Assembly (NCBI GenBank): GCA_964543525.1
Contig: CAZIYW010000076.1
Coordinates: 1 to 24,814, forward strand
Reading direction: 5' to 3'
DNA: 24,814 nt
Source: CBDVBE01 sp964543525
GTDB taxonomy: Bacteria > Fibrobacterota > Chitinivibrionia > Chitinivibrionales > JANQEN01
Both the position numbers and the translations under genes were made by a program. The notes under the pieces were generated by a model. It saw only the letters and a program-made list of their open reading frames with translations. It searched no databases and was not told the DNA's origin. This document shows, piece after piece, positions 8,554 through 16,755 of this stretch. Positions within the stretch are counted from its first letter, which is position 1, and each line of letters starts with the position of its first letter.

Positions 8554-9374
8554 CACCGCTCCTTCGCCTGCCAGGTTGAAGTACGATCTTCAACGAGTTT
8601 CACCCCGTAACTCAAGAGTGCGCCGATGGCACCGATAAGAATGATACTCGTAATCATAATATCCATATCCGCGAGTTCGTAGGAATAGATTATCAGGTAG
8701 CCCAGACCGGCCTCACTGCCCGGCAGCATCTCCGCCGCAACAATAACCAACCAGGCAGTACCGAGTCCTATGCGTAAACCGGTTAAAACGGACGGCAGCG
8801 CTGAGGGGAGTATCACTTTGCGAAAAAGCCTTTTTTTATCGCAACCGAGGAGTCGTGCTGATTCGATATAGATATTTTTCACCGATATAACACCGTGGAC
8901 AGTATTTATAAATATCGGGAAGAAGCCGCCGTAAAAGATTACAAAGAGCATTCCGATCTGGATATCACCAAAAATAGTCCGGGTATAATGGGCGCCGAAT
9001 ATATCTGCGACCGTATAGGTTTTAAAAACCACCATAGCGAGGGGAATCCAGGCGATCGGGCAGATCGGCCGCAAAAACTCAATTATCGGATTTACAACAG
9101 AATAAAGCGCCGCAATCCTTCCCGTAAGTAAACCAAGCGGCACCCCGATACAAACCGCAATAGTGAAGCCCATAAGAACACGAATACCGCTTGCGCTGAT
9201 ATGATGTATATAATGGCCCGTGCTTAACAGATCATTAAAAGGATGCAGGAGACGGTTAAGAACCGCTCCCACAGACGGGATCAGTGCAGGATTATCAACA
9301 GCCCGCGCAATCAGCTCCCATATAACAAGTATGAACGCCGGAAGAATCAATCCCAGTAATAAACGTTTCCGCAT
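8553..9374 (-). CDS. ABC importer permease (SsuC/TauC type)
   Basis: 273 residues, integral inner-membrane protein with about six hydrophobic segments. The BPD_transp_1 'EAA' loop that docks the ATPase is seen as 'ESARLLGCDKKRLFRKVILP' (about residues 172-191). The gene starts four bases after the substrate-binding protein's stop and its own TGA overlaps the ATPase start, so the three genes form a tight operon. This TGA is clearly a functional stop, which matters for reading the in-frame UGA codons elsewhere in the window. Confidence 0.92.
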   Translation of the reverse strand: MRKRLLLGLILPAFILVIWELIARAVDNPALIPSVGAVLNRLLHPFNDLLSTGHYIHHISASGIRVLMGFTIAVCIGVPLGLLTGRIAALYSVVNPIIEFLRPICPIAWIPLAMVVFKTYTVADIFGAHYTRTIFGDIQIGMLFVIFYGGFFPIFINTVHGVISVKNIYIESARLLGCDKKRLFRKVILPSALPSVLTGLRIGLGTAWLVIVAAEMLPGSEAGLGYLIIYSYELADMDIMITSIILIGAIGALLSYGVKLVEDRTSTWQAKER

Positions 9375-9377
9375 CGG

Positions 9378-10511
9378 CTAGTATCTCCTGGTGATACCTT
9401 TTGCTTTGAGTTCCTTAGCAGCTTTTTCAAGCAGTGAAAAGTCAAAAAGAATCGGATCAACAGCAGCGCCTTTCTTATCCTTCAGTTTACCTTTAAGCTT
9501 TCCCATTTCCTGCATGGTATCGATCCAGACATACATCTTCTTTTTCCAGTCATCACTCGGCACAGTAGTGTAACCCGAAGTGGGTATCGATGCTTTCTCA
9601 ACTGCAATCGAGGTACCAAGCCACTTGGAAGCATCTTTGACCGCAACTTCATCCTGAAACTCATTCATATAATTTGTTGCCAGAATAACCAGTTTCAGCA
9701 ATTCTTTAATCACCTCGGATTTTTCTTTCAAGGCTTTTGTATTCGCAGCAATACCGCAACAGGGATGGTCTTTCCAGATACCGGGAGGAAGGTCATTTAA
9801 ATCAGCTACTATTTTACCCAACCCTTTACTTTCTGCAATGGCGCATGATGGATTATTTGCAACATACGCATCTATGGTACCATTTTTTAAACCCGGATTA
9901 AGATTCTGCAGTCCCTTCATATTTACCATTAATACTTTTACATCTTTCTTTGAAGCATCACCGGTATATGAAATACCTTCCGCCTTGAGAGCGCTTTCAA
10001 AGATAAGCTTTGCTACAGCAACAGGTTTTTTATACCCAACCTTTACCGGTTTTTTCTGCTCTTTTACCCACGCGACAAAGGATTTCCAGGAATCGACTTT
10101 ACTGTCAGGAGGTACAACGAGCATGTCGCCTTTTGTATGAAGAGGCGATACAATTTTCATGGGAGAACCTTTATCCACAAAAAAAGCAAATGCCGCAACA
10201 CCGCCAAAACCAACTTCAAAATGTCCCTGCGACATCATGGTGGGAATCTTGGACCCACCGCCGGCTTTAAAAATCTCAACATCGGCGATTTTCTTCTTCC
10301 CTTTATACATTTCATAATGTTTTTTGGATTCCACCTCTTTCATGTACACACCGCAATCTCTTTTCGTACGCTCTGCCTCCATGCAGGCAACATATAAAGC
10401 TGTCTGATGATCATGACCAGCATAACCGACTTTAAGCGCCGGTAGTTTCGGAGCAGAAAAACTACTCACCACAAACATCAGAACAAGAATCATACAAAGA
10501 AACTTTCTCAT
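9378..10511 (-). CDS. Periplasmic substrate-binding protein of the ABC importer (NMT1/TauA/SsuA-like)
   Basis: 377 residues from the ATG at 10509-10511, chosen because GGAGG lies four bases upstream and a clean signal peptide begins there (MRKFLCMILVLMF...SSFSA); the frame is open further upstream without such support. The mature protein opens 'LKVGYAGHDHQTALYVA' and has 'GHFEVGFGGVAAFAFFVDKG', 'VSPLHTKGDMLVVP', 'KVGYKKPVAVAKLIFESAL' and 'IDAYVANNPSCAIAE', the pattern of NMT1/SsuA-type proteins. It would capture a small organic or oxyanion substrate in the periplasm. First gene of the operon with permease, ATPase and barrel. Proximity to the activase and dehydratase-type genes suggests, but does not prove, that it supplies their substrate. 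Confidence 0.88.
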   Translation of the reverse strand: MRKFLCMILVLMFVVSSFSAPKLPALKVGYAGHDHQTALYVACMEAERTKRDCGVYMKEVESKKHYEMYKGKKKIADVEIFKAGGGSKIPTMMSQGHFEVGFGGVAAFAFFVDKGSPMKIVSPLHTKGDMLVVPPDSKVDSWKSFVAWVKEQKKPVKVGYKKPVAVAKLIFESALKAEGISYTGDASKKDVKVLMVNMKGLQNLNPGLKNGTIDAYVANNPSCAIAESKGLGKIVADLNDLPPGIWKDHPCCGIAANTKALKEKSEVIKELLKLVILATNYMNEFQDEVAVKDASKWLGTSIAVEKASIPTSGYTTVPSDDWKKKMYVWIDTMQEMGKLKGKLKDKKGAAVDPILFDFSLLEKAAKELKAKGITRRY

Positions 10512-11067
10512 TATTCCTCCCATCTTGAAAGTGTTGATATGATTGATTCCTGTAAAATGCAACCATACATTTTCAGGCGACTGTAATTAGAATAAATGAC
10601 ATTAAGAATTACTTAATAATGAGAACCGAGTGGCAAATTAAAACATCATAATATTTGATAATACTTGTGTTATACCTTGTAAATACATTAAATCAAAAAA
10701 ATGACGGTTAATTTTAGTATTTCTCATTTTGAAATAAATAAAAATGATATAATTTTTATTTTTAGTCTCACTCACGATTTTTATCACTTTTTTTATTACT
10801 AAAATAATGTTTTTTTTCAAATAAATGCAAATTTTGCTTTGTTTTTTTTAACAATATTTAACTATAATTCCATTTTTTATATATTTTGTGAAATTTTGTG
10901 TATTTTCTACCAAATTATAGCAATTCGTTCCTTAATTTTGACATTATTTATCATTATCATAAACAGATAATGATTTCGCAACCCGTCTTAAATCGATAAG
11001 AACAGCAATTGGAATTTACCAGGTGAATTCAGGGTGTATTTAAAGATCTATAAAAAACAGAATCCTA
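10512..11067. other. AT-rich intergenic region with a 9-bp inverted repeat
   Basis: About 555 bases without a supported gene; a 60-codon AT-rich frame on the minus strand (10638-10820) has no domain or good start. It must hold the promoter of the ABC operon and the end of the activase transcript. An inverted repeat, ATCATTATC-N7-GATAATGAT (10950-10974), stands out and could bind a dimeric regulator. Its half-sites resemble those of Fur boxes but in the opposite order and spacing, so Fur is not claimed. Confidence 0.5.
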
Positions 11068-11862
11068 TCATAATACTTTCTGCTTTTTCGGGACATCTCG
11101 TGAAGCAAGTATTGCAGCGCCAAGAGCGCCGGTAATTTGAGGATTTGCAGGGATTTTTATATCAGTTATGCCTGTTTCATGTTTGAGAGCATCGAGAACA
11201 CCCGGATTTCGCGCCACTCCGCCGGTAAATACAATATCCTCCCTCAAACCGACTTTACCGGCCATACTCAGTGTTCTTCGTGCAACTGAGCGAAAGACTC
11301 CCCGAAGAATTATTTCGCGGGATACACCCTTATGAAGCAACCCTATTATTTCTGACTCAGCAAAAACAGCGCACATGGAGGATATTTCGCAACTTTCTGT
11401 GGTTGTCAATGCAGCTTTGCCGGTGTTTTCAAGTGAAATATCTAAGGTATGGGCAACCATTTCAATAAATTTGCCGGTACCGGCAGCACACCGGTCATTC
11501 ATGACAAAATTGAGCACTTTGCCGTTATCATCAACCTGTACCATCTTGGAATCCTGGCCACCGATATCAATTATGGTGTGTACTGCGGGAAACAGGTATG
11601 ACACTCCTGCCGCGTGACACAGAATTTCTGAAACCACGCGATGAGCTCCTTCGAAATAGTTGCGGCCATACCCGGTTGCAAGAACCATATCTACACCTGC
11701 GACATCCACACCCACAGATCGAATAACAGACTCAAATGCATTCTTTGCATTCTCTTTTGGAAACGCACCGGTATCAGTGACCAACGATTCAACCATCTGA
11801 GCACCATCGTAGAGAACAATATCTATCGACCTTGCACCAATATCAACACCACATGTGAGCAT
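11068..11862 (-). CDS. ATP-dependent activase of 2-hydroxyacyl-CoA dehydratase/double-cubane proteins (BadF/HgdC family)
   Basis: 264 residues, the compact single-domain size of HgdC-type activators. Such homodimers carry one [4Fe-4S] cluster between subunits and use ATP to push single electrons from ferredoxin or flavodoxin into a dehydratase or double-cubane partner at very low potential. Seen: ASKHA phosphate-1 loop 'GVDIGARSIDIVLYDG' (~5-20), 'DIGGQDSKMV', 'NDRCAAGTGKFIE', 'CEISSMCAVFAESE' and 'FTGGVARNPGV'. The Cys in 'NDRCAAG' and one in 'CEISSMC' are the expected cluster ligands. ATG start with AAAGGAAA upstream; it ends at a normal TGA. It is divergent from the Sec-containing dehydratase-type gene across a 459-base AT-rich gap and is the only activase in the window, so it probably serves all three dehydratase-type proteins. 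Confidence 0.95.
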   Translation of the reverse strand: MLTCGVDIGARSIDIVLYDGAQMVESLVTDTGAFPKENAKNAFESVIRSVGVDVAGVDMVLATGYGRNYFEGAHRVVSEILCHAAGVSYLFPAVHTIIDIGGQDSKMVQVDDNGKVLNFVMNDRCAAGTGKFIEMVAHTLDISLENTGKAALTTTESCEISSMCAVFAESEIIGLLHKGVSREIILRGVFRSVARRTLSMAGKVGLREDIVFTGGVARNPGVLDALKHETGITDIKIPANPQITGALGAAILASRDVPKKQKVL

Positions 11863-12321
11863 GAAATAATTTCCTTTGCGTTCTATTTCTTCAAATCAGG
11901 CTTTGAGAATTAGATAGGGCAACGTAAAGAATTGTAAATATAATTTAATCTAACCTTAAAACGAACCAAAACCTTCTTTACCCTGAGAATTGATTTTTCT
12001 TTGAAATTCATCCTTTTTATAACCATATTGAAAATTAGTTCCGAAATTCTATATTTTGCACTACATTTCATAAAATAGCCATTATTTTATTTATTTTTTT
12101 ATCACAATTAAACAAAATATTAATACTAATATGATTTTGTCCTATTTTTTTTCACATTATTTTATATTTTTTTAAATTTTTACCAACTTACTTGAAAATC
12201 TACAGTATATTTAACAATAATTACGGATATGTTATACAACTTTTATACTTTATTTACGATTTTTTAATACCCGATTCTGAATGTTGGATAGTGTTTACAC
12301 TTTAAAGAAAGGAGCGCTGTC
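11863..12321. other. Divergent promoter region of activase and Sec dehydratase-type gene
   Basis: 459 bases, extremely AT-rich, with no ORF of interest. Both flanking genes read outward, so both promoters must lie here. No -35/-10 or -24/-12 pair could be assigned with confidence. The right end carries a strong ribosome binding site (GAAAGGAGCGCT) for the gene at 12322; the same 12-mer precedes the methyltransferase gene that starts at 22862. Confidence 0.6.
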
Positions 12322-13605
12322 ATGTCTCAAGATTTACGTCAATTATGGAGTAATCTCGGCCTAAACCTGGAACTCCATGATGAATTAATGGCAAATACCT
12401 CACGATTACACGAGCGCACCCACCTTTCGCAACATAGCAGGCCTGCCAGAATGGACTATTTTGATCATGCACTGCATGCAAGCCACGGGGAGCGATGCGC
12501 CGAGATAGTTGATTATAGAAAAAAGGGAGGTAAATCCACAGGTACGTTTTGCATATATGTTCCCGACGAAATTGCTCTCGCAGCCGACGTATTGCCCATA
12601 CCGCTCTGCGGCGGTTCAGGCTGGTCTGTCGATTATGCCGACAAGATGTTTCCCCGTGATATCTGTCCGCTGGTACGCTCAACCTTTGGTATGGCTTTCA
12701 GCGGTACATGACCCTATAAAACCTTGAAAGATTTCGCAGTTGGCGAAACAACTTGTGATGCAAAGAAAAAAGCATGGGATATCCTGGGATTTAACGTAAT
12801 GGAAGTTCCTCAGAAAAAGAATCCTCTTGATAAAGAGTTGTGGCTGAAAGAGATATATACATTTAAAGAGAATGTTGAAGCCCTTTCCGGCACTAAAGTA
12901 ACGGTGGAACGGTTGAAAGAATCAATCAAGCTTGTCAATAAGAAACGCCGGGTTATGCAGCAAATCAATGAGTTCAGAAGGCTTGAAAATCCGCCGATTT
13001 CCGGACTCGATACCCTCCTCATTGCGCAGATATCACTGAACCAGGATATCAATAAATTTATTGCCGGTTGCGAGGCACTCATCGGGGAGCTGCAGGAGCG
13101 AGCAGATAAAGGAATTTCAGCCTATGATAACGATGGGCCACGGATTATGATGGCGGGGACACCTTCACCTATGGGCAATGCCAAAGTCCATTATGTTGTT
13201 GAATCCTCGGGGATGCAGATTGTGGCTGATGAATCATGTACCGGGCTGCGCTATTTCCGGGATCTCGTTGATGAAACACCCGAGGACCTTGACGGTATGA
13301 TTGCGGCAATTGCGGATCGTTATTTTAAAATAGACTGCCCGTGCTTCTCACCAAACAAGGAGCGTATTGACAATATTCTCGCAACGGTAAAAGAATACTC
13401 GGTACAGGGTGTTGTACAGAATATTCTGCAGTACTGCCATGGATTTAATATCGAAGCGAAAGCAATTGAAAATGTACTCAATGAAATCAACATGCCTTCG
13501 CTGAAAATCGTAACCGATTACTCCGATGAAGATATCGAGCAATTACGGGTAAGGACTGAATCATTCGCTGAGGTTATGGCTGCTGAAGCACCGGCAGCGG
13601 TATAA
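12322..13605 (+). CDS. 2-hydroxyacyl-CoA dehydratase D-component / double-cubane-type protein with predicted selenocysteine
   Basis: 427 residues with the TGA at 12709-12711 read as Sec130. The frame is open on both sides, and sequence on either side of the TGA belongs to one HgdB/YjiM-type protein. The local sequence is GMAFSGT-U-PYK, followed by 'VGETTCDAKKKAW'. The fused paralog at 16756-19362 has Cys in this column (TSR-C-PFY), and the family usually has Cys there. Other Cys include 59, 77, 96 (PLCGG), 115 (ICPLVRS), 145 (TTCD), 250, 306 (ESCTG), 339 and 341 (CPCF), and 372 (YCHGFN). This number resembles double-cubane [Fe8S9] proteins more than simple [4Fe-4S] dehydratases. Such proteins take low-potential electrons from a BadF/HgdC activase, here encoded divergently. 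Sec130 could be a cluster ligand or redox residue. Start ATG with AAAGGAG upstream; stop TAA. The substrate is unknown. Confidence 0.92.
12732..12748 (+). promoter_or_regulatory. Candidate bacterial SECIS after UGA of the dehydratase-type gene
   Basis: Perfect 6-bp hairpin TTTCGC-AGTTG-GCGAAA inside the coding sequence. Its loop starts 27 nt after the last base of the UGA (12709-12711), within the usual bacterial range, and G is the second loop base, as bacterial SECIS models expect. The loop begins AGTT, as does that of the thioredoxin-like gene at 21340-21361. Confidence 0.75.
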
Positions 13606-13665
13606 CGCAAACTGCCACATTCAGTATGAATGCGGCCGTCCCCTATTTATAATCTGATATTTTTG

Positions 13666-15591
13666 CTACCACCTGGCTTCATACCCGAATTTTTCCATGA
13701 CCGCCTTTGCCTGTAATTTCCATTCGTCAATAAGCATGCCCATCAGTTTTTTCAATTCGTCGGGAGGACGATCCAGAGCACCCGAGAGTGCTTCATAGAT
13801 ACGTTTGGGATAATCCATGGCCGTGGGCGGTATCCAGCCCATTTTACTTTTAAAGTGCATAGACTGGGCCCAGAAATTCTGTGCGCTGTAGAGAATCTCC
13901 TCACGGGTACAGTGTATACCGTACATATTTAACAACCGTATGAAAAGGTTATCTTTGCTTAACACTTTTCCCTTGCCGTCTTCACTGAATATGACGAAGG
14001 TAAAACCGCAATGGGAAACGGCGTTTCCCAGCAGACAGAAGAATTCCCGTTCGAGCAGCTGTTTTATGGCCTTCCGGAAACAGGAACGATACTCCTCTTC
14101 CGGAGCATCCGTCGCAGGCAGTTTTTCATCCACTTTATAGAACTGTCCGGCATAGTGGCTGAAAAATCGTCCAAAGGGCATGAGAAAGGTCCAGAGTGCA
14201 TTGCAGTGTCCGGCATTACCGATAGTCTGCTTACCGCCGGTAAAGACAATATCTTTCATAGTCGGATAATTATCGGCCAGCGCCTGCGTACCGTTTCCCA
14301 CAGCAGCCAGGGCCGGATACTTTGCGCCATCCCCCGCCCGGAGCATCCGTACTGTTTTTTCTACCTTATCAAGGTCACCGATACAGGGCCCATCCTTGAG
14401 GAAATCAGGGATATCCTTCTCAGGCAGCAGCTTCTTTTCCACCCCCTCAAACAGGGCTGCACAGGCGATACCAAAATCCATGATGTCACAGCCCAGCTGC
14501 TCAACATCAACAACCACCCGCTCTTCAACCTCTTTAAGGAAATCAATTTTCGCCTGTGTGGTCTTCCCCGGTGCATTCAACCCGAGCATGGCAAATATAG
14601 CATACGTCGGCTCAAAATCATCGAGAAAAACATCTTTTTTATCAGGGGCATAATCTACCTTCACAGAATGGTAGTGGCGGCACTTTACCTGGCACCAGTA
14701 ACAGCCGGTCTGTCCTTCACGGGTCGCAAGCAGTATTTCGGGACCACCGAGGTCGGCCATGTCACAGCCTAGTTTCTGTGCGTTGTTGGCAGGAAGGGTA
14801 TTTTTTCCCGATTTGTTCGCCCCGGTAGCATATAGCTTAATGATGGTTCCACCACTTTTTCCCGACAGTCGCTGACAATACTTGTCCAGTCGTGGATTTA
14901 TTTCAGTATCTGCAATATTCAGCAATGCGTCATCACTGCCGTTAAGAAACTCGGTAACACCAATCGGAATTCCCTGCAACACCATTGCAATAGCGCAACG
15001 GGCAAAGAGGTGACCAATCCCTCCCCGTCCCGCATGATAAAAACCTTCAATAGCAAGGTTGGCGGATTTATACCCGTACCGTACCGCTTCACCGAGAGTA
15101 AATACACTCCCCGCACGTTTATCACCACCCAGCTCTTTATCAAGCAGCCAGTAATAGGCACTGCGCTGCCCCGTGGGCAATCCTTCTGCGGGTTTAAAAG
15201 AAACGGTAATATCCGGCACTCGGCCTTCAATAACAAGATACTCATTGGAGCATCCCGGGAATTCCATTGAATCCTTATGTCTAAAACAGACAGCATCAAG
15301 ACCAAGATAGAGGAGCTGCTCATGGGAATTACCACCTACAATGCTGTAATGAGGCAGGCCGGTCTGGGGAGAAATATAGCCGATGGTCGTTTTATTCCCG
15401 GATATAAACGGCAGAGGCCCCCGGGCAATAATTAACGCTTCCGGATCCTCTCTGAGAAGGTACTGGCACAGCGTCTCCCCACTGAGTAAAAAGTAGTTTT
15501 CACGCTGATCCTTATCCAGGTTTTCAGAATCCAGCGTCTTGAAATGCCACTTTTTCTTTTCAGGTTCAATTACCAGAATTCGGCGCTTCAT
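13666..15591 (-). CDS. Aldehyde:ferredoxin oxidoreductase family tungsten enzyme
   Basis: 641 residues, normal to slightly long for the family. AOR-type enzymes carry a tungsto-bispyranopterin and one [4Fe-4S] cluster and couple aldehyde/acid (or, in BamB-like members, aromatic acyl-CoA) chemistry to ferredoxin. Cluster ligands are seen as C297-x2-C300-x3-C304 ('GCYWCQVKC') with a candidate fourth Cys at 463 ('GNAGHCNALW'). 'HYSIVGGNSH' (~81-90) and 'GRGGIGHLFA' (~188-197) match the N-terminal pterin-binding domain. ATG start with GAGGAG eight bases upstream; TAG stop. It converges on the Sec dehydratase-type gene. It may provide reduced ferredoxin for the activase or act on the same substrate; both are inference. 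It is too divergent to assign to AOR, FOR, GOR or BamB by eye. Confidence 0.88.
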   Translation of the reverse strand: MKRRILVIEPEKKKWHFKTLDSENLDKDQRENYFLLSGETLCQYLLREDPEALIIARGPLPFISGNKTTIGYISPQTGLPHYSIVGGNSHEQLLYLGLDAVCFRHKDSMEFPGCSNEYLVIEGRVPDITVSFKPAEGLPTGQRSAYYWLLDKELGGDKRAGSVFTLGEAVRYGYKSANLAIEGFYHAGRGGIGHLFARCAIAMVLQGIPIGVTEFLNGSDDALLNIADTEINPRLDKYCQRLSGKSGGTIIKLYATGANKSGKNTLPANNAQKLGCDMADLGGPEILLATREGQTGCYWCQVKCRHYHSVKVDYAPDKKDVFLDDFEPTYAIFAMLGLNAPGKTTQAKIDFLKEVEERVVVDVEQLGCDIMDFGIACAALFEGVEKKLLPEKDIPDFLKDGPCIGDLDKVEKTVRMLRAGDGAKYPALAAVGNGTQALADNYPTMKDIVFTGGKQTIGNAGHCNALWTFLMPFGRFFSHYAGQFYKVDEKLPATDAPEEEYRSCFRKAIKQLLEREFFCLLGNAVSHCGFTFVIFSEDGKGKVLSKDNLFIRLLNMYGIHCTREEILYSAQNFWAQSMHFKSKMGWIPPTAMDYPKRIYEALSGALDRPPDELKKLMGMLIDEWKLQAKAVMEKFGYEARW

Positions 15592-15956
15592 ACTGTTACT
15601 CCTCTACCATCTATCTCTTATAATCGGAGTTTAGTTTTTATGCAAAGGTTATTATTACATAAAGGCATATACTGGATGCTGGATTCCGGATACTATATAA
15701 ACGGTTGTTTTATTTTTTAAAATCCGTTAACCGGCAACCAGGATCAAGCATCTGCTCGCTATAGAAAAAAACATCTCCGATTAACTAATCACCTTCCTAA
15801 TGCTGTTCAATATTTGTAATATCTACCTCTAAAATATAGAATAATCTGAACTGAAAGCCGGAATTATTTAAAATACTATGTCAGTGACGTGCATTGGATA
15901 TTATTGTGGTATTTATATGCATATAAAATTAAAAAATTTCTTTTCTTTTTTATAAT

Positions 15957-16161
15957 GCAAGAAAGAACTTGAGTGTTTGTCGATAGTAATATAATTCGAT
16001 TAATCAAAGTGAAGCAGGTACCGGTTGTGTGCTGCTAAAGATACATGCTAAGATATATAGTTACTTCCAGCAGCTCTTTTTCTTTAACAGCCTCTTATCG
16101 ACGTATGTCACCCAAAATTTACTATTCGTTCATCAACCACTGCTACTCGAGTTCTATCTCC
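15957..16161. repeat. Tandem inverted-repeat-bounded element, unit 1
   Basis: First of three ~205-bp units. It starts GCAAGAAAGAACTTGAGTG and ends GAGTTCTATCTCC, which is roughly inverted to the start. Inside are TCGATAGTAATATAATTCG, the palindrome GATTAATC and CCAAAATTTACTATTCG, all repeated in the next units. No coding frame. Confidence 0.85.
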
Positions 16162-16227
16162 TATGTGCCAATAATAATCTCTAAATCTTTTTCTTAAAGC
16201 TCTTAAATCTTTTTTCTTTTTGATAAT

Positions 16228-16434
16228 GCAAGAAAGAACTTGGGTGTTTGTCGATGGTAATATAATTCGATTAATCAAAACATTGCAGGTGCCGTTAGTG
16301 AGTTGCTAAAGATTCATACTAACACATATCATTACTTGCAGCAGCTCTTTATCTTTAATAGCCTCTTATTTACGTATGACAACCAAAATTTACTATTCGC
16401 CCACCAACCACTGCCCCCTCAAGTTCTATCTTGC
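16228..16434. repeat. Tandem inverted-repeat-bounded element, unit 2
   Basis: Second unit, 271 bp after the first. Its ends GCAAGAAAGAACTT and AAGTTCTATCTTGC match as inverted repeats at 13 of 14 bases, which best defines the element. About 207 bp, non-coding, MITE-like in shape. Linkers between units (GTGCCAATAATAATCTCT...) are also conserved, so the array grew by tandem duplication including the linker. Confidence 0.85.
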
Positions 16435-16487
16435 ATGTGCCAATAATAATCTCTTAATCTTCTAAATCTTTATTCTTTTTTGTTAAT

Positions 16488-16692
16488 GCAAGATAGAACT
16501 TCGGTGTTTATCGATGATTATAAATCTCGATTAATCAAAGTATTGCAGATACCGCTCATGAGCTGATAAAGATTCATACAAACATATATCGTTACTTGCA
16601 GCAGCTTTTTATCTTTAATAGCCTCTTATTTACGTATGACAACCAAAATTTACTATTCGCCCACCAACCACTGCCACCCAAGTTCTATCTCC
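16488..16692. repeat. Tandem inverted-repeat-bounded element, unit 3
   Basis: Third unit, 260 bp after the second, starting GCAAGATAGAACTT and ending AAGTTCTATCTCCT. The three units fill most of the 1164-base gap between the AOR-family gene and the fused dehydratase-type gene; the rest (15592-15956) is AT-rich without a recognisable gene. Confidence 0.85.
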
Positions 16693-16755
16693 TCTGTGCC
16701 AATAATAATCTCTTAATCTTAAAGCTCTTCAATTCTCTATAGTAACTCCTGAAAA

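Noticed and set aside
10638..10820. 60-codon ORF on the minus strand
   Set aside because: Very AT-rich Lys/Ile/Asn composition, no good ribosome site and no recognisable domain; most likely chance in an intergenic region.
10950..10974. Fur box
   Set aside because: The half-sites are in the reverse order of the Fur consensus and separated by seven bases.
311..13605. Pseudogenes or sequencing errors explaining the interrupted frames
   Set aside because: Each of the four genes has a single UGA, no frameshift and no other stop, and three have hairpins at SECIS-like distance. Independent errors at a conserved Cys, at a CGPC active site and in the same loop of two paralogs are unlikely.
13615..13635. 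Hairpin CCACATTCA/TGAATGCGG as a bidirectional terminator between the convergent dehydratase-type and AOR-family genes
   Set aside because: It has one mismatch and no T run on either strand; it may still be a weak transcript end but is not listed as a terminator.
15957..16692. CRISPR array
   Set aside because: The units are about 205 bp with similar content throughout, not short identical repeats with unique spacers, and no cas genes are near.
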